Part shown: positions 28,175 through 40,889 of the stretch, in pieces
Position numbering within the stretch: position 1 is the first letter of the stretch
How the letters are laid out: the number at the start of each line of letters is the position of its first letter
Assembly: GCF_008807415.1 (NCBI RefSeq)
Contig: NZ_CP043626.1
Span: 5,618,501 to 5,682,500 of the forward strand
Source of the DNA: Pseudomonas denitrificans (nom. rej.)
Lineage (GTDB): Bacteria; Pseudomonadota; Gammaproteobacteria; Pseudomonadales; Pseudomonadaceae
DNA: 64,000 nucleotides
Reading direction: 5' to 3'
Notes under the pieces: model-generated
Database searches by the model: none
What the model saw: only the letters and a program-made list of their open reading frames with translations
Told to the model about the DNA's origin: nothing
Position numbers and translations under genes: made by a program

Positions 28175-28828
28175 TCAGGCCAGTTCCAGCACCCGGTCGA
28201 CCGCCTTGTTGATGCCGCTGGAGGCTTCGGAGATGGATTGCGCGAGCATGTAGGCCGGGGTTGTGACCAGCTTGTGGTCCTTGTCCTCGACGATGTCTTC
28301 CACGGCGCAGTCGATGTGCTTGGCGCCCATGCTGGTCAGCGCCTGGGCGGTGCCTTCGTCGGTGCCGATGGTGCATTCCACGCCGGCGCCATAGATGCGC
28401 GCGGCCAGGGCCGGGGCGATGCAGAGCAGGCCAACCGGCTTCTTCGCCGCGGCGAAGGCCTTGGCCAGGGCCAGTACGTCCGGCTGTACTTCGCACTGAT
28501 CGCCCTTGAAGGCGAAGTCGCTGAGGTTCTTCGCCGCGCCGAAGCCGCCGGGCACGATCAGTGCGTCGAAATCTTCCACCTTGGCTTCGCGCACGTCCTT
28601 CACCTCGCCACGGGCGATGCGCGCGGATTCCACCAGCACGTTGCGGCTCTCGGCCATTTCCTCGCCGGTGAGGTGGTTCAGCACATGGTGCTGGGCGATG
28701 TTCGGGGCGAAGCACTGCACCTTGGCGCCGCGCTGGGAAAGACGCAGCAGGGTGATCACGCTTTCGTGGATCTCGGCGCCGTCGTAGACGCCGCAGCCGG
28801 AGAGGATGACGGCAACTTTCTTCTGCAT
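28175..28828 (-). CDS. elbB: ElbB, DJ-1/PfpI-superfamily glyoxalase-like protein
   Basis: The 217-residue protein belongs to the ElbB branch of the DJ-1/PfpI superfamily. Visible are VILSGCGVYDGAEIHE near the N-terminus, the strand-loop LIVPGGFGAAKNL, and the nucleophile-elbow Cys in LLCIAPALAARI. Relatives have glyoxalase III-like activity and were linked to isoprenoid synthesis. The start at 28828 (MQKKVAVILSG) has CAGGAGCAG upstream and is favoured over an ATG ten codons earlier. Cytoplasmic. Confidence 0.9.
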   Translation of the reverse strand: MQKKVAVILSGCGVYDGAEIHESVITLLRLSQRGAKVQCFAPNIAQHHVLNHLTGEEMAESRNVLVESARIARGEVKDVREAKVEDFDALIVPGGFGAAKNLSDFAFKGDQCEVQPDVLALAKAFAAAKKPVGLLCIAPALAARIYGAGVECTIGTDEGTAQALTSMGAKHIDCAVEDIVEDKDHKLVTTPAYMLAQSISEASSGINKAVDRVLELA

Positions 28829-28967
28829 GGACTGCTCCTGTTCGAGGATGCCGGGCATGTCGCGATATGCCGCCCGGCTTGGCGCCGGCGGTCGGGGCCG
28901 GCGCGGAGGTAGAGGCTAGGATCAACGAATCTGGGCCTTCCCATAAGCATAACGACTCGGCCACGCC

Positions 28968-30206
28968 ATGAACTACATCCTCTTCGCCGTACCCTTCTTT
29001 TTCCTCCTGATTGCCATCGAGTTGCTCGCCGACCGCTGGCGCGGCATGCGCACCTACCGTCTGAGCGATGCGCTGAACAGCCTCAGCGCCGGTGTGCTGT
29101 CCACCACCAGCGGCCTGCTGACCAAGGGCCTGGCTGTGCTCACCTACGCCATCGCCTGGCAGCACCTGGCGCTTTTCGAGATGTCCACGCAGAACCTCTG
29201 GGTCTGGGTGTTCGCCTTCGTCTTCTACGACTTCTGCTACTACTGGAACCACCGCCTGGGCCACGAGCGCAACGTGCTCTGGGCTGCCCACTCGGTGCAC
29301 CACCAGAGCGAGGACTACAACCTCTCCACCGCGCTGCGGCAGACCAGTACCGGCTTCATCTTCGGCTGGATCTTCTACCTGCCCATGGCCATCGCCGGCG
29401 TGCCGCCGCTGGTGTTCCTCACGGTCGGCGCGCTGAACCTGCTCTACCAGTTCTGGGTGCACACCCGACACATCCCCAAGCTGGGCTGGTTCGAGTGGGT
29501 CTTCATCACCCCGTCCAACCACCGCGTGCACCACGCGCAGAACCCGGTCTACATGGATCGCAACTACGGCGGCGTGTTCATCGTCTGGGACCGCCTGTTC
29601 GGCACCTTCCAGGAGGAGCTGGACGAGGAGCCGGTGGTATTCGGCGTGACCGTGCCGCTGGCCAGCTGGAACCCGCTCTGGGCCAACCTGCAAGTCTATG
29701 CGCACCTGTGGAACGATGCGCGCCGCGCCGGCAGTACCTGGGACAAGTTGCGCATCTGGTTCATGCGTACCGGCTGGCGTCCCGCGGACGTTGCCCAGCG
29801 CTACCCCATGGCCAAGCCGGACCTGGCGTCCTTCCGCAAGTTCGAGGTGCCGCTGACCCGCGGCCGGCAGTGGTACGCCGGGCTGCAGTTCGCCACTTAT
29901 GTGGTGGTCGGCACCTGGTTGCTGGGTGTCGGCGAGCACTGGCAGGTACTGCCGCTGGTGATTGGCTGGAGCTGGATGGCTTTCGGGCTCTACGCTATCG
30001 GCTGCTGGCTGGAGAACCGTAGCTGGGCGCTGCGCCTGGAACTGCTGCGATTGGCGCTGAACGTGCCGGCAGTGGCGGCCATGGTGCTATGGGGAGGGAT
30101 CGAGCTGCCGCAGTGGGCACCCTGGGCGCTGGCGGTCTATTCGCTGCTCAGCCTGATCGGTCTGCTGGGCCTGCGGCGCGCCGAGCGCCTGCCGCAGGTG
30201 GCCTGA
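28968..30206 (+). CDS. sterol desaturase / fatty acid hydroxylase family protein
   Basis: The 412-residue membrane protein carries the eight-histidine di-iron motifs of this superfamily: NHRLGH, HSVHHQSE and HRVHHAQNP, in the middle of the protein with two hydrophobic hairpins on each side. Such enzymes hydroxylate or desaturate lipids using O2. The C-terminal third has extra membrane helices of unknown role. Substrate unknown; hopanoid- or alkylglycerol-related lipids are possibilities only. Single gene, convergent with the DedA gene. Confidence 0.88.
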   Translation: MNYILFAVPFFFLLIAIELLADRWRGMRTYRLSDALNSLSAGVLSTTSGLLTKGLAVLTYAIAWQHLALFEMSTQNLWVWVFAFVFYDFCYYWNHRLGHERNVLWAAHSVHHQSEDYNLSTALRQTSTGFIFGWIFYLPMAIAGVPPLVFLTVGALNLLYQFWVHTRHIPKLGWFEWVFITPSNHRVHHAQNPVYMDRNYGGVFIVWDRLFGTFQEELDEEPVVFGVTVPLASWNPLWANLQVYAHLWNDARRAGSTWDKLRIWFMRTGWRPADVAQRYPMAKPDLASFRKFEVPLTRGRQWYAGLQFATYVVVGTWLLGVGEHWQVLPLVIGWSWMAFGLYAIGCWLENRSWALRLELLRLALNVPAVAAMVLWGGIELPQWAPWALAVYSLLSLIGLLGLRRAERLPQVA

Positions 30207-30219
30207 TCGGCCGGGGTGC

Positions 30220-30777
30220 TCAGTCGGTCTTGCTGGCCTTGAAGCGGCGACGCAGCCAGAACAGCAGGCCGATCACCACGAGGCCACCGAGGACCATGAG
30301 TTCGTACTTCTTGATGTTGCCCAGTACGCCTTCCAGCACGCTGCCGAAGTAGAAGGCAGCGCTGCCCAGCACAGTGGCCCAGACTATGGCGCCGATGCCG
30401 TTGAGCAGCAGGTAGCGTGCCGGCGGGTAGCCGGACAGGCCGATGGCCACCGGCATCACGGTGCGCAGGCCGTAGACGAAGCGGAAGCTCAGCACCCACA
30501 GGTCGGGATGCTTGCGTACGTGTTCCAGGGCCTTGTCGCCCATCTTCTGCCAGCGCGGTTTGCGCGCAAGCAACTTGCGACCGTGGCGGCGGCCGAGGAA
30601 ATACCAGAGCTGGTCACCGGCGTAACTGCCGAAGAAAGCCACCGCGATGACGTACTCCAGCTGCATGTAGCCGCGGAATGCCAGGAAGCCGGCCAGGACC
30701 AGAATGGTCTCACCCTCGAAGAACGTGCCGAGAAACAGCGCGAAGTAGCCGAAATCCTGCAGGAATTGTTGGAGCAT
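30220..30777 (-). CDS. DedA-family membrane protein
   Basis: The 185-residue protein has the VTT/DedA fold: FFEGETILVLAGFLAFRG near the N-terminus, GDQLWYFLGRRHGRKLL, and the motif FRFVYGLRTVMPVAIGLSGY with its essential Arg residues (shortened). DedA proteins recycle undecaprenyl phosphate or phospholipids across the inner membrane and keep proton motive force. It converges on the sterol-desaturase-like gene. The length is a little shorter than the 200-220 usual for the family but complete. Confidence 0.9.
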   Translation of the reverse strand: MLQQFLQDFGYFALFLGTFFEGETILVLAGFLAFRGYMQLEYVIAVAFFGSYAGDQLWYFLGRRHGRKLLARKPRWQKMGDKALEHVRKHPDLWVLSFRFVYGLRTVMPVAIGLSGYPPARYLLLNGIGAIVWATVLGSAAFYFGSVLEGVLGNIKKYELMVLGGLVVIGLLFWLRRRFKASKTD

Positions 30778-32036
<1,259 letters not shown>

Positions 32037-32057
32037 CCCCCGTCGATGAGACGAGCG

Positions 32058-34262
32058 ATGAATACCGAAGGCATTAGCGAAACCGAAGTTATCGAAGCTG
32101 ACACCACCGCTGAAATCACCGAAGTCGTCGTGGAGGAGGTCGCCGAGGCGACGCCGCCACCCGTCGAGCCGGCGGTGCCAGCGATCAACGTGGACGACAG
32201 TGCCCTCTATATTCATCGCGAGCTCTCGCAGCTGCAGTTCAACATCCGCGTGCTGGAACAGGCGCTGGACGAGTCCTACCCGCTGCTGGAACGCCTGAAG
32301 TTCCTGTTGATCTTCTCCAGCAACCTCGACGAATTCTTCGAGATCCGTGTTGCCGGCCTGAAGAAGCAGATCACCTTCGCCCGTGAACAGGCCGGCGCCG
32401 ACGGCCTGTTGCCGCACCAGGCGCTGGCGCGCATCAGCGAGCAGGTGCACGAGCAGGTCGCCCGCCAGTACAGCATCCTCAACGACATCCTGTTGCCGGA
32501 GCTGGCCAAGCACGACATCCGCTTCATCCGCCGCCGCTACTGGACGCCGAAGATCAAGGCCTGGGTCCGTCGCTTCTTCCGCGACGAGATCGCGCCCATC
32601 GTCACCCCGATCGGCCTCGACCCGACCCACCCGTTCCCGCTGCTGGTGAACAAGAGCCTGAACTTCATGGTCGAGCTCGAAGGCCTGGACGCCTTCGGCC
32701 GCGACTCCGGCCTTGCGATCATCCCGGCGCCGCGCTCGCTGCCGCGGATCATCCGCCTGCCCGAAGAAGTCGCCGGCCCCGGCGACAACTACGTGTTCCT
32801 CTCGTCCATGATCCACGCCCACGCCGACGACCTGTTCCACGGCATGAAGGTGAAGGGCTGCTACCAGTTCCGCCTGACCCGTAACGCCGACCTCTCGGTG
32901 GATGCCGAGGACGTCGAGGACCTGGCCCGCGCACTGCGTGGCGAGCTGTTCTCGCGCCGCTACGGCGATGCGGTGCGTCTGGAGGTGGTGGATACCTGCC
33001 CGGTGCCGCTGTCCAACTACCTGCTCAAGCAGTTCGGCCTATCCGAGACCGAGCTGTACCGCGTCAGCGGGCCGGTCAACCTGACCCGCCTGTTCAGCGT
33101 CACCGGTCTGGCCAGTCATCCGGAGCTGCAGTCCCCGCCGTTCACCCCGGCGATCCCCAAGCTGCTGCAGAAGAAGGAAAACCTGTTCAACGTGCTGGGC
33201 AAGCTCGACGTGCTGCTGATGCACCCGTTCGAGTCCTTCACCCCGGTGGTCGACCTGTTGCGCCAGGCCGCCAAGGACCCCAGCGTGCTGGCGATCAAGC
33301 AGACGCTGTACCGCTCCGGGGCCAACTCGGAGATCGTCGACGCACTGGTGGAAGCCGCGCGTAACGGCAAGGAAGTCACCGTGGTGATCGAGCTGCGGGC
33401 GCGCTTCGACGAAGAATCCAACCTGCAACTGGCCAGCCGCCTGCAGCAGGCCGGCGCGGTGGTGATCTACGGCGTGGTCGGCTTCAAGACCCACGCCAAG
33501 ATGATGCTCATCCTGCGTCGCGAGGACGGCGAGCTGCGCCGTTACGCGCACCTGGGCACCGGCAACTACCACGCCGGCAATGCCCGCCTGTACACCGACT
33601 ACAGCCTGCTGACCGCCGACGTGGCGCTCTGCGAGGACCTGCACAAGCTGTTCAACCAACTGATCGGCATGGGCAAGACCCTGCGCATGAAGAAGCTCCT
33701 GCACGCGCCCTTCACCCTGAAGAAGAACCTGCTGGAGATGATCAACCGCGAGGCCGCCCAGGCTGCCGAAGGCAAGCCGGCGCACATCATGGCCAAGGTC
33801 AACTCGCTGACCGACGCCAAGGTCATCCGCGCGCTGTACAAGGCCAGCCAGGCCGGCGTGAAGATCGACCTGGTGGTGCGCGGCATGTGCTGCCTGCGTC
33901 CGGGAGTGCCGGGCGTGTCGCACAATATCCAGGTGCGCTCGATCATCGGCCGCTTCCTGGAGCACAGCCGGATCTACTACTTCCTCAACGGCGGCGAGGA
34001 GAAGCTCTATCTCTCCAGCGCCGACTGGATGGAGCGCAACCTCGACATGCGCGTGGAGACCTGCTTCCCGGTGGAAGGCAAGAAGCTCGTGCTGCGCGTG
34101 AAGAAGGAGCTGGAGTCCTACCTGAGCGACAACACTCAGGCCTGGGTGCTGCAGTCCGACGGCAGCTACGTGCGCCAGAGCCCCAGCGGCAACCAGAACG
34201 CCCGCAACGCCCAGGCGACCCTGCTGGAGCGCCTTTGCACGCCGGTGATCAGCGTTCGCTGA
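32058..34262 (+). CDS. ppk: polyphosphate kinase 1
   Basis: The 734-residue enzyme makes polyphosphate from ATP. Domain features in order are an acidic N-terminal tail (about 1-50, probably disordered), [36 protein letters not shown], and the PLD-like catalytic half with [18 protein letters not shown] carrying the phospho-His region and [16 protein letters not shown] (all shortened). The start at 32058 is chosen because upstream codons (MRRA) do not look conserved. It follows hemB and ends in a strong terminator; ppx converges on it. Confidence 0.96.
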   Translation: MNTEGISETEVIEADTTAEITEVVVEEVAEATPPPVEPAVPAINVDDSALYIHRELSQLQFNIRVLEQALDESYPLLERLKFLLIFSSNLDEFFEIRVAGLKKQITFAREQAGADGLLPHQALARISEQVHEQVARQYSILNDILLPELAKHDIRFIRRRYWTPKIKAWVRRFFRDEIAPIVTPIGLDPTHPFPLLVNKSLNFMVELEGLDAFGRDSGLAIIPAPRSLPRIIRLPEEVAGPGDNYVFLSSMIHAHADDLFHGMKVKGCYQFRLTRNADLSVDAEDVEDLARALRGELFSRRYGDAVRLEVVDTCPVPLSNYLLKQFGLSETELYRVSGPVNLTRLFSVTGLASHPELQSPPFTPAIPKLLQKKENLFNVLGKLDVLLMHPFESFTPVVDLLRQAAKDPSVLAIKQTLYRSGANSEIVDALVEAARNGKEVTVVIELRARFDEESNLQLASRLQQAGAVVIYGVVGFKTHAKMMLILRREDGELRRYAHLGTGNYHAGNARLYTDYSLLTADVALCEDLHKLFNQLIGMGKTLRMKKLLHAPFTLKKNLLEMINREAAQAAEGKPAHIMAKVNSLTDAKVIRALYKASQAGVKIDLVVRGMCCLRPGVPGVSHNIQVRSIIGRFLEHSRIYYFLNGGEEKLYLSSADWMERNLDMRVETCFPVEGKKLVLRVKKELESYLSDNTQAWVLQSDGSYVRQSPSGNQNARNAQATLLERLCTPVISVR

Positions 34263-34282
34263 TCCGCCGTCGCTGCATAAAG

Positions 34283-34307
34283 AAGCCCTGCCTTGGCAGG
34301 GCTTTTT
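34283..34307 (+). terminator. intrinsic terminator of ppk
   Basis: Stem AAGCCCTGCC/GGCAGGGCTT with TT centre and following T run, 21 bases after the stop. Confidence 0.92.
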
Positions 34308-34386
34308 CATGGCTGAGCTTTCGCAGGAGCAGCGGAGGTTCTGGTAGAGCGCATGACGCGCAAGCGCTATCCGCCACGAGGCAAGC

Positions 34387-34420
34387 GGCGGATAACCCGT
34401 TCCGGGTTATGCGCCCTACG
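34387..34420. repeat. dispersed repeat, GGCGGATAACCC family, copy 1
   Basis: The 34-base element contains the inverted pair ATAACCC/GGGTTAT and ends in CGCCCTACG. It matches 50647-50680 with two differences, so it is a dispersed intergenic repeat. Confidence 0.8.
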
Positions 34421-34440
34421 TCTGGCACCGAACTCAAACT

Positions 34441-34523
34441 GTAGGAGCGGGCCGCGCTCGATCGTCAACGTGGAGAGCGGATTCCGCCGCACGGGATTTC
34501 GCGGGCATGGCCCGCTCCTGCAG
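34441..34523. repeat. REP-like inverted pair, GTAGGAGCGGGC type
   Basis: GTAGGAGCGGGCC at the left end and GGCCCGCTCCTGCAGG at the right end form a long-range inverted pair, the typical Pseudomonas REP layout. Related single arms occur at 50513, 50715 and, degenerate, near 51850 and 57532. Confidence 0.8.
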
Positions 34524-34541
34524 GTCATGCCTGGAAATGCA

Positions 34542-34571
34542 AAGGCCCCGGCGCGCAAGCGCCGGGGCCTT
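34542..34571 (-). terminator. intrinsic terminator of ppx
   Basis: Perfect 13-base stem AAGGCCCCGGCGC/GCGCCGGGGCCTT with GCAA tetraloop, 18 bases after the ppx stop on the minus strand. Confidence 0.9.
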
Positions 34572-34589
34572 CGTCTGTCGCGGGGGAGA

Positions 34590-36092
34590 TCAGCTCACGC
34601 TGAGCGAATAGCCCACGCGCTTGAGCCATTCGGCTTCCTGCTCGAAGTCCGCCTGGGTCAGCGGGTTGGCGGCCAGCCAGCCGTCCGGGAAGCGCACGTC
34701 CAGCGACTTGCCGGAAGCCTTCAGGGCCACGGCCGGCATTTCCTGTGTGCCACGGATGTGGTGGAAGAGGATGGCGAAGCGCAGCACGATGCACAGGCGA
34801 ATCAGCTTGTCGCCCTCGTCGCCCAGCTCGTTGAACTTGTCCACCGGGATGTTGCGGCGGTGGCCGCGCACCAGCAGGGCCAGGGTCAGCTGGTCCAGGC
34901 GCGAGAAACCGGCCAGGTCCGAGTGCTCCAGCAGGTAGGCGCCGTGCTTGTGGTAGTGGTAGTGGGCGATGTCCAGGCCCAGCTCGTGGACGCGCGCGGC
35001 CCACATCAGCAGCTCGCGGTGGCCCTCGTCGTTCAGGTCCCAGGCCTTGGAAACCTGGTCCAGGGATTCCAGCGCCTTGGCCTCGACGCGCGCGGCCTGT
35101 TCCGGATCGACGTGGTATCGCTCCATGAGTGCGCCGATGGTGCGCTCGCGGACGTCCTCGTGGTGGTGGCGGCCCAGCAGGTCGTAGAGCACGCCTTCGC
35201 GCAGGGCGCCTTCGGAGTGGGTCATGCGGGTCAGCTCGAGGGCGTCGAACAGCGCCTCGAGGATCGCCATGCCGGCCGGGAAGATCGGCCGGCGGTCCGG
35301 CTTGATGCCGTCGATGTCGAGCTTCTCGACCTCGCCCAGCTTGAACATCTTGCGCTTGAGCCAGGCCAGGCCTTCGGGGTTGATCTCGCCGTTGCCGTGG
35401 CCGCCGGCCTGGATCGCCAGGCAGATCGCACGGATGGTGCCGGAGGCGCCGACGGCCTCGTCCCAACCCAGGCGGCGCAGGCTGTTCTCGATGCTCATCA
35501 GCTCCAGGCGGGCCGAGGTGTAGGCCTGGGCGTAGCGCGCCGGGGTGATCTTGCCGTCCTTGAAGTAGCGCTGGGTGAAGCTCACGCAGCCCATCTGCAG
35601 GCTCTCGCGCAGTTGCGATTCGAACTGCTGGCCGATGATGAACTCGGTGCTGCCGCCGCCGATGTCGACCACCAGGCGCTTGCCGGGGTTGTCCGGCAGG
35701 GTGTGGGACACGCCCAGATAGATCAGGCGCGCTTCTTCACGGCCGGAGATGACTTCCACCGGGTGGCCGAGGATCTGGTCGGCTTCGCGGATGAATTCGG
35801 CACGGTTGCGCGCTTCGCGCAGGGCGTTGGTGCCCACCACTCGAACCGAACCCGGCGGCATGCCGTTGATGAACTGGGCGAACTGCTTCAGGCAGTCGTA
35901 GCCGCGCTGCATGGCTTCCGCGGTGAGCATGCGGTCCTCGCCGATGCCCGCGGCCAGCTGGACCTTCTCGCCCAATCGCTCGAGGATGCGGATCTCGCCG
36001 TGATCGGCCTTCGCCAGGACCATGTGGAAACTGTTCGAGCCAAGGTCAATGGCCGCGATCATCGGAAAGGTCTTGGCAGGGGTATGGGGCAT
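34590..36092 (-). CDS. ppx: exopolyphosphatase
   Basis: The 500-residue enzyme of the ASKHA fold releases phosphate from polyphosphate ends. Typical motifs are [15 protein letters not shown] near the N-terminus and [14 protein letters not shown] at about residue 145; an HD-like C-terminal domain follows ([20 protein letters not shown] region). Start at 36092 ([18 protein letters not shown]) is chosen because the frame upstream adds 13 unlikely residues. It converges on ppk and diverges from trxA, the same arrangement I recall in P. aeruginosa. Confidence 0.95.
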   Translation of the reverse strand: MPHTPAKTFPMIAAIDLGSNSFHMVLAKADHGEIRILERLGEKVQLAAGIGEDRMLTAEAMQRGYDCLKQFAQFINGMPPGSVRVVGTNALREARNRAEFIREADQILGHPVEVISGREEARLIYLGVSHTLPDNPGKRLVVDIGGGSTEFIIGQQFESQLRESLQMGCVSFTQRYFKDGKITPARYAQAYTSARLELMSIENSLRRLGWDEAVGASGTIRAICLAIQAGGHGNGEINPEGLAWLKRKMFKLGEVEKLDIDGIKPDRRPIFPAGMAILEALFDALELTRMTHSEGALREGVLYDLLGRHHHEDVRERTIGALMERYHVDPEQAARVEAKALESLDQVSKAWDLNDEGHRELLMWAARVHELGLDIAHYHYHKHGAYLLEHSDLAGFSRLDQLTLALLVRGHRRNIPVDKFNELGDEGDKLIRLCIVLRFAILFHHIRGTQEMPAVALKASGKSLDVRFPDGWLAANPLTQADFEQEAEWLKRVGYSLSVS

Positions 36093-36282
36093 AGGGGCGG
36101 GTCCGGATAAATACGGGAGACATCCTGCCATTTTAGGCAGGTAGTGCCAATGAAGGGGTTGTCACCGATCAGAAGTCACCGCGGCAGCGATAGATACACT
36201 CAATCGGCTGCGCCTTTCGGTGTGGGCCGAGGCGGGATATGATGGCGGACACTTTTTCGCATCCGATTGACGGAGAGAATAC

Positions 36283-36609
36283 ATGAGCGAACATATCGTC
36301 AATGTTACCGATGCCAGCTTCGAGCAGGACGTACTGAAGTCCGATAGTCCCGTGCTGGTCGACTACTGGGCCGAATGGTGCGGCCCGTGCAAGATGATCG
36401 CCCCGGTACTCGACGAGATCGCCAAGGACTATCAGGGCAAGCTGAAAGTCTGCAAGCTGAACATCGACGAGAACCAGGACACCCCGCCGAAGTACGGCGT
36501 GCGTGGCATTCCGACCCTGATGCTGTTCAAGGGCGGCAACGTCGAAGCGACCAAGGTCGGCGCACTGTCCAAGTCGCAGCTGGCTGCCTTCCTCGACAGC
36601 AACATCTAA
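36283..36609 (+). CDS. trxA: thioredoxin 1
   Basis: The 108-residue thioredoxin has the redox motif WCGPC with Cys33 and Cys36, followed by [11 protein letters not shown] and the cis-Pro in RGIPTLMLF. It reduces protein disulfides in the cytoplasm. The start has GGAGAGAAT upstream. It sits between ppx (divergent) and rho (same strand), with its own terminator before rho. Confidence 0.97.
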   Translation: MSEHIVNVTDASFEQDVLKSDSPVLVDYWAEWCGPCKMIAPVLDEIAKDYQGKLKVCKLNIDENQDTPPKYGVRGIPTLMLFKGGNVEATKVGALSKSQLAAFLDSNI

Positions 36610-36623
36610 GTCGAAGAAGCCCG

Positions 36624-36652
36624 AAAAACCCCGCCAATGCGCGGGGTTTTTT
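36624..36652 (+). terminator. intrinsic terminator of trxA
   Basis: Stem AAAACCCCGC/GCGGGGTTTT around a short loop, with T run, 15 bases after the stop. Confidence 0.9.
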
Positions 36653-36847
36653 CGTTATTGCCCCTAGACGCTCCGAAACTCGGGTGTTAAATTCGGGCGC
36701 ACAACGATTATTTCGTTGTCCCCTGCAAGCCGTCGCCGACGCACTTCCCATTCGAATTCCAAGCGATCCTGTCCGTCATCTACGGCGCGGCTCTTCAAGC
36801 ATCACGCTTGTTCCCTTTTCCCCTTTCAGCGTATTTACGTCCCTTCT
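36653..36847 (+). promoter_or_regulatory. rho leader with hairpin and C-rich, G-poor tract
   Basis: 195 bases before rho. A perfect hairpin ACAACGA/TCGTTGT lies at 36701-36719. Downstream, 36740-36847 is C/T-rich with few G, for example GTTCCCTTTTCCCCTTTC at 36806-36829. Such C-over-G RNA is what Rho binds. Autoregulation of rho by leader attenuation is established in E. coli; here it is inferred. Confidence 0.5.
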
Positions 36848-38110
<1,263 letters not shown>

Positions 38111-38128
38111 GCGCTCTGCGAGACCAAC

Positions 38129-38155
38129 GAGGCCGGGGAAACCCGGCCTTCGTGT
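38129..38155 (+). terminator. intrinsic terminator of rho
   Basis: Stem AGGCCGGG/CCCGGCCT with GAAA loop, then TCGTGTTT, 19 bases after the stop. Confidence 0.8.
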
Positions 38156-38215
38156 TTCTGCAAGGCGCTGATAGGCGGTAGACTGTCGCATCATCCTGCC
38201 GCCATCGAGATCCTC

Positions 38216-39682
38216 ATGCAGTATCGCGACCTGCGCGAGTTCATCGCTGCCCTGGAGCAGCGCGGACAGCTCAAGCGCATCCAGGCGCCGGTATCCCCGG
38301 TGCTGGAAATGACCGAGGTGTGCGACCGCACCCTGCGCGCCAAGGGCCCGGCCCTGCTGTTCGAAAAGCCCACCGGCTATGACATCCCCGTACTCGGCAA
38401 CCTGTTCGGCACGCCCGAGCGCGTGGCCCTGGGCATGGGCGCCGAGGACGTCTCCGAACTGCGCGAGATCGGCAGGCTGCTGGCCTTCCTCAAGGAGCCC
38501 GAGCCGCCCAAGGGGCTGAAGGACGCCTGGTCCAAGCTGCCGATCTTCAAGAAGGTCATCAACATGGCGCCCAAGGTCCTGCGGGACGCGCCGTGCCAGG
38601 AAGTGATCGAGGAGGGCGACGACGTCGACCTGTCGAAGTTGCCGGTGCAGACCTGCTGGCCCGGCGACGTCGCGCCGCTGATCACCTGGGGCCTGACGGT
38701 CACCCGCGGGCCGAACAAGGAACGGCAGAACCTGGGCATCTACCGTCAGCAGGTGATCGGCCGCAACAAGGTCATCATGCGCTGGCTCAGCCACCGCGGC
38801 GGTGCGCTGGACTTCCGCGAGTGGTGCCAGAAGCACCCCGGCCAACCTTATCCGGTGGCCGTGGCCCTCGGCGCGGACCCGGCGACCATCCTCGGCGCCG
38901 TCACTCCGGTGCCGGACAACCTCTCCGAATATGCCTTCGCCGGCCTGCTGCGCGGGCACAAGACCGAGCTGGTCAAGTGCATCGGCAACGACCTGCAGGT
39001 GCCGGCCAGCGCCGAGATCGTCCTCGAAGGGGTGATCCATCCCGGCGAGATGGCCGATGAAGGCCCGTACGGCGACCACACCGGCTACTACAACGAGGTG
39101 GACCGCTTCCCGGTGTTCACCGTCGAGCGCATCACCCGCCGGCAGAAACCGATCTACCACAGCACCTACACCGGCCGCCCGCCGGATGAGCCGGCGATCC
39201 TCGGCGTGGCGCTGAACGAAGTCTTCGTGCCGATCCTGCAGAAGCAGTTCCCCGAGATCACCGACTTCTACCTGCCGCCCGAAGGCTGCTCCTACCGCAT
39301 GGCGGTGGTGACCATGAAGAAGCAGTACCCCGGCCACGCCAAGCGCGTGATGCTGGGTGTCTGGTCGTTCCTGCGACAGTTCATGTACACCAAGTTCGTT
39401 ATCGTCACCGACGACGACATCAACGCCCGCGACTGGAACGACGTGATCTGGGCCATCACCACGCGCATGGACCCCAAGCGTGACACGGTGATGATCGACA
39501 ACACCCCGATCGACTACCTGGACTTTGCCTCGCCGATCTCCGGCCTGGGCTCGAAGATGGGCCTGGATGCCACCCACAAGTGGCCGGGCGAGACCAGCCG
39601 CGAATGGGGTCGGGTGATCGAAAAGGACCCGGCGGTGACCCGCCGCGTCGACGAAATCTGGGCGAGCCTGGGCATCGATTGA
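38216..39682 (+). CDS. ubiD: 4-hydroxy-3-polyprenylbenzoate decarboxylase
   Basis: The 488-residue UbiD decarboxylates the polyprenylated hydroxybenzoate in ubiquinone synthesis, using prenylated FMN made by UbiX. Typical parts are [46 protein letters not shown] and the Glu-Arg-Glu catalytic region around [26 protein letters not shown] (all shortened). The length matches E. coli UbiD. The start has GAGATCCTC upstream. A ferredoxin-flavin reductase gene follows after a repeat, like ubiD-fre in enterobacteria. Confidence 0.96.
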   Translation: MQYRDLREFIAALEQRGQLKRIQAPVSPVLEMTEVCDRTLRAKGPALLFEKPTGYDIPVLGNLFGTPERVALGMGAEDVSELREIGRLLAFLKEPEPPKGLKDAWSKLPIFKKVINMAPKVLRDAPCQEVIEEGDDVDLSKLPVQTCWPGDVAPLITWGLTVTRGPNKERQNLGIYRQQVIGRNKVIMRWLSHRGGALDFREWCQKHPGQPYPVAVALGADPATILGAVTPVPDNLSEYAFAGLLRGHKTELVKCIGNDLQVPASAEIVLEGVIHPGEMADEGPYGDHTGYYNEVDRFPVFTVERITRRQKPIYHSTYTGRPPDEPAILGVALNEVFVPILQKQFPEITDFYLPPEGCSYRMAVVTMKKQYPGHAKRVMLGVWSFLRQFMYTKFVIVTDDDINARDWNDVIWAITTRMDPKRDTVMIDNTPIDYLDFASPISGLGSKMGLDATHKWPGETSREWGRVIEKDPAVTRRVDEIWASLGID

Positions 39683-39727
39683 CTCCCGCGCAATCCGGTT
39701 CACTGCGGTTTGTGGGAAACACTGAGG

Positions 39728-39804
39728 CGTAGGATGGGTGGAGCCCAGGCGATACCCATGCTGTCGGGAATGATGGGTATCGCTTCGCTCCACGCCATCC
39801 TACG
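39728..39804. repeat. 77-base palindromic dispersed repeat, copy 1
   Basis: Inverted arms CGTAGGATGGGTGGAGC and GCTCCACGCCATCCTACG at the ends, and GATACCCAT/ATGGGTATC inside. A second copy lies at 50554-50638. It looks like a short non-coding REP/MITE-type element with no coding capacity. Confidence 0.85.
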
Positions 39805-39853
39805 GCGCAACCGGCGACAGCAGCTCCAATCTGTATAAGAACGAGAACAGCGC

Positions 39854-40822
39854 TTGAAAGTGACCTTGCAACCCTCCGGAGCCCAGCTTGAGCTGCGGCC
39901 CGGGGAACGTATCCTCGACGGTGCGCGGCGCCTGGGCTACGAGTGCCCGCAGAGCTGCCGCAACGGCAATTGCCATATCTGCGCGGCGCTGCTGGTGGAA
40001 GGCCGCGTGCGCCAGGACGGCGAGGTGCGCGACCACGGCGAGCTCTTCACCTGCCTGGCCGAGCCGCTGGAAGACTGCGTGCTGCACTGGGACGGTGTGC
40101 TGGCCCCCGGCGAGCTGCCGGTGCGCAAGCTGTCCTGCCAGCTGACCCTCTGCGAGCCGGTGGGCGGCGACGTCTGGCGCGTGCGCCTGCGTGCCCCGGC
40201 CGGCAAGCCACCGCGCTACCACGCCGGGCAGTACGTGCTGATCGAGCGCGAAGGCAGCGACCCGGCGGCCTTCTCCCTGGCCTCCGCGCCACAGGAAGGG
40301 CGTGACCTGGAGCTGCACATCCTGGCCCGCGAGAACAGCGCCATCGACCTGCTGACCCAGTTGCAGCGCGACCGCTTTGCCCGCGTGCAGATGCCCTTCG
40401 GCGACGCGCACCTGGCCGATCTGCCGGACGGCCCGCTGGTGCTGATCGCCGCCGGCACCGGCATGGCGCAGATGCACAGCCTGATCGAATTCTGCCGCGC
40501 GACTGGTTTCGCCCACCCGGTACACCTGTACTGGGGCGTGCGTCGCCCGGAGGATTTCTACGAGCTGCCGCACTGGGAACAGTGGGAAAACGTACCCAAC
40601 CTGCACCTGCACAGGATCGTCAGCGACCTGTGCGGCTGGCAGGGGCGTTGCGGCCTGCTGCATGAGGCTGTGTGCGAGGACTTCGCCGAGCTGTCAGGGC
40701 TGCGTGTCTACGCCAGCGGTTCGCCGGCGATGGTCTACGGCACCCTGGATGCGCTGGTGGCGGCAGGCATGGACCCGCACCAGATGCGTGCGGACGTCTT
40801 CGCCTACGCCCCACGAGGCTGA
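39854..40822 (+). CDS. ferredoxin-flavin reductase (CDP-6-deoxy-delta-3,4-glucoseen reductase-like)
   Basis: The 322-residue protein has an N-terminal plant-type [2Fe-2S] ferredoxin domain (CPQSCRNGNCHIC plus a later Cys in LFTCLAEPLED) and a FAD/NAD(P) reductase domain (PPRYHAGQYVLIER, VLIAAGTGMAQMHSL). It is named after the AscD-type sugar reductase, but in Pseudomonas it lies beside ubiD and more likely supplies reduced flavin or electrons, like Fre. The start is TTG at 39854 with ACGAGAAC upstream; GTG at 39860 is the alternative. Cytoplasmic. Confidence 0.88.
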   Translation: MKVTLQPSGAQLELRPGERILDGARRLGYECPQSCRNGNCHICAALLVEGRVRQDGEVRDHGELFTCLAEPLEDCVLHWDGVLAPGELPVRKLSCQLTLCEPVGGDVWRVRLRAPAGKPPRYHAGQYVLIEREGSDPAAFSLASAPQEGRDLELHILARENSAIDLLTQLQRDRFARVQMPFGDAHLADLPDGPLVLIAAGTGMAQMHSLIEFCRATGFAHPVHLYWGVRRPEDFYELPHWEQWENVPNLHLHRIVSDLCGWQGRCGLLHEAVCEDFAELSGLRVYASGSPAMVYGTLDALVAAGMDPHQMRADVFAYAPRG

Positions 40823-40889
40823 TTCAACTGTCCAGCGTCGTTGGAGCGACTCGCCGTGCTAGTCGCACTGTCTTCCGCACTCCGCCTAG

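Larger units (their letters stand above)
34308..34541. other. ppk-ppx intergenic region with two repeat elements
   Basis: No gene. It contains a GGCGGATAACCC-type repeat (34387-34420) and a REP-like pair of GTAGGAGCGGGC and GCCCGCTCCTGCAGG arms (34441-34523). A hairpin TATCCGCC...GGCGGATA also surrounds 34368-34394. Confidence 0.7.
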
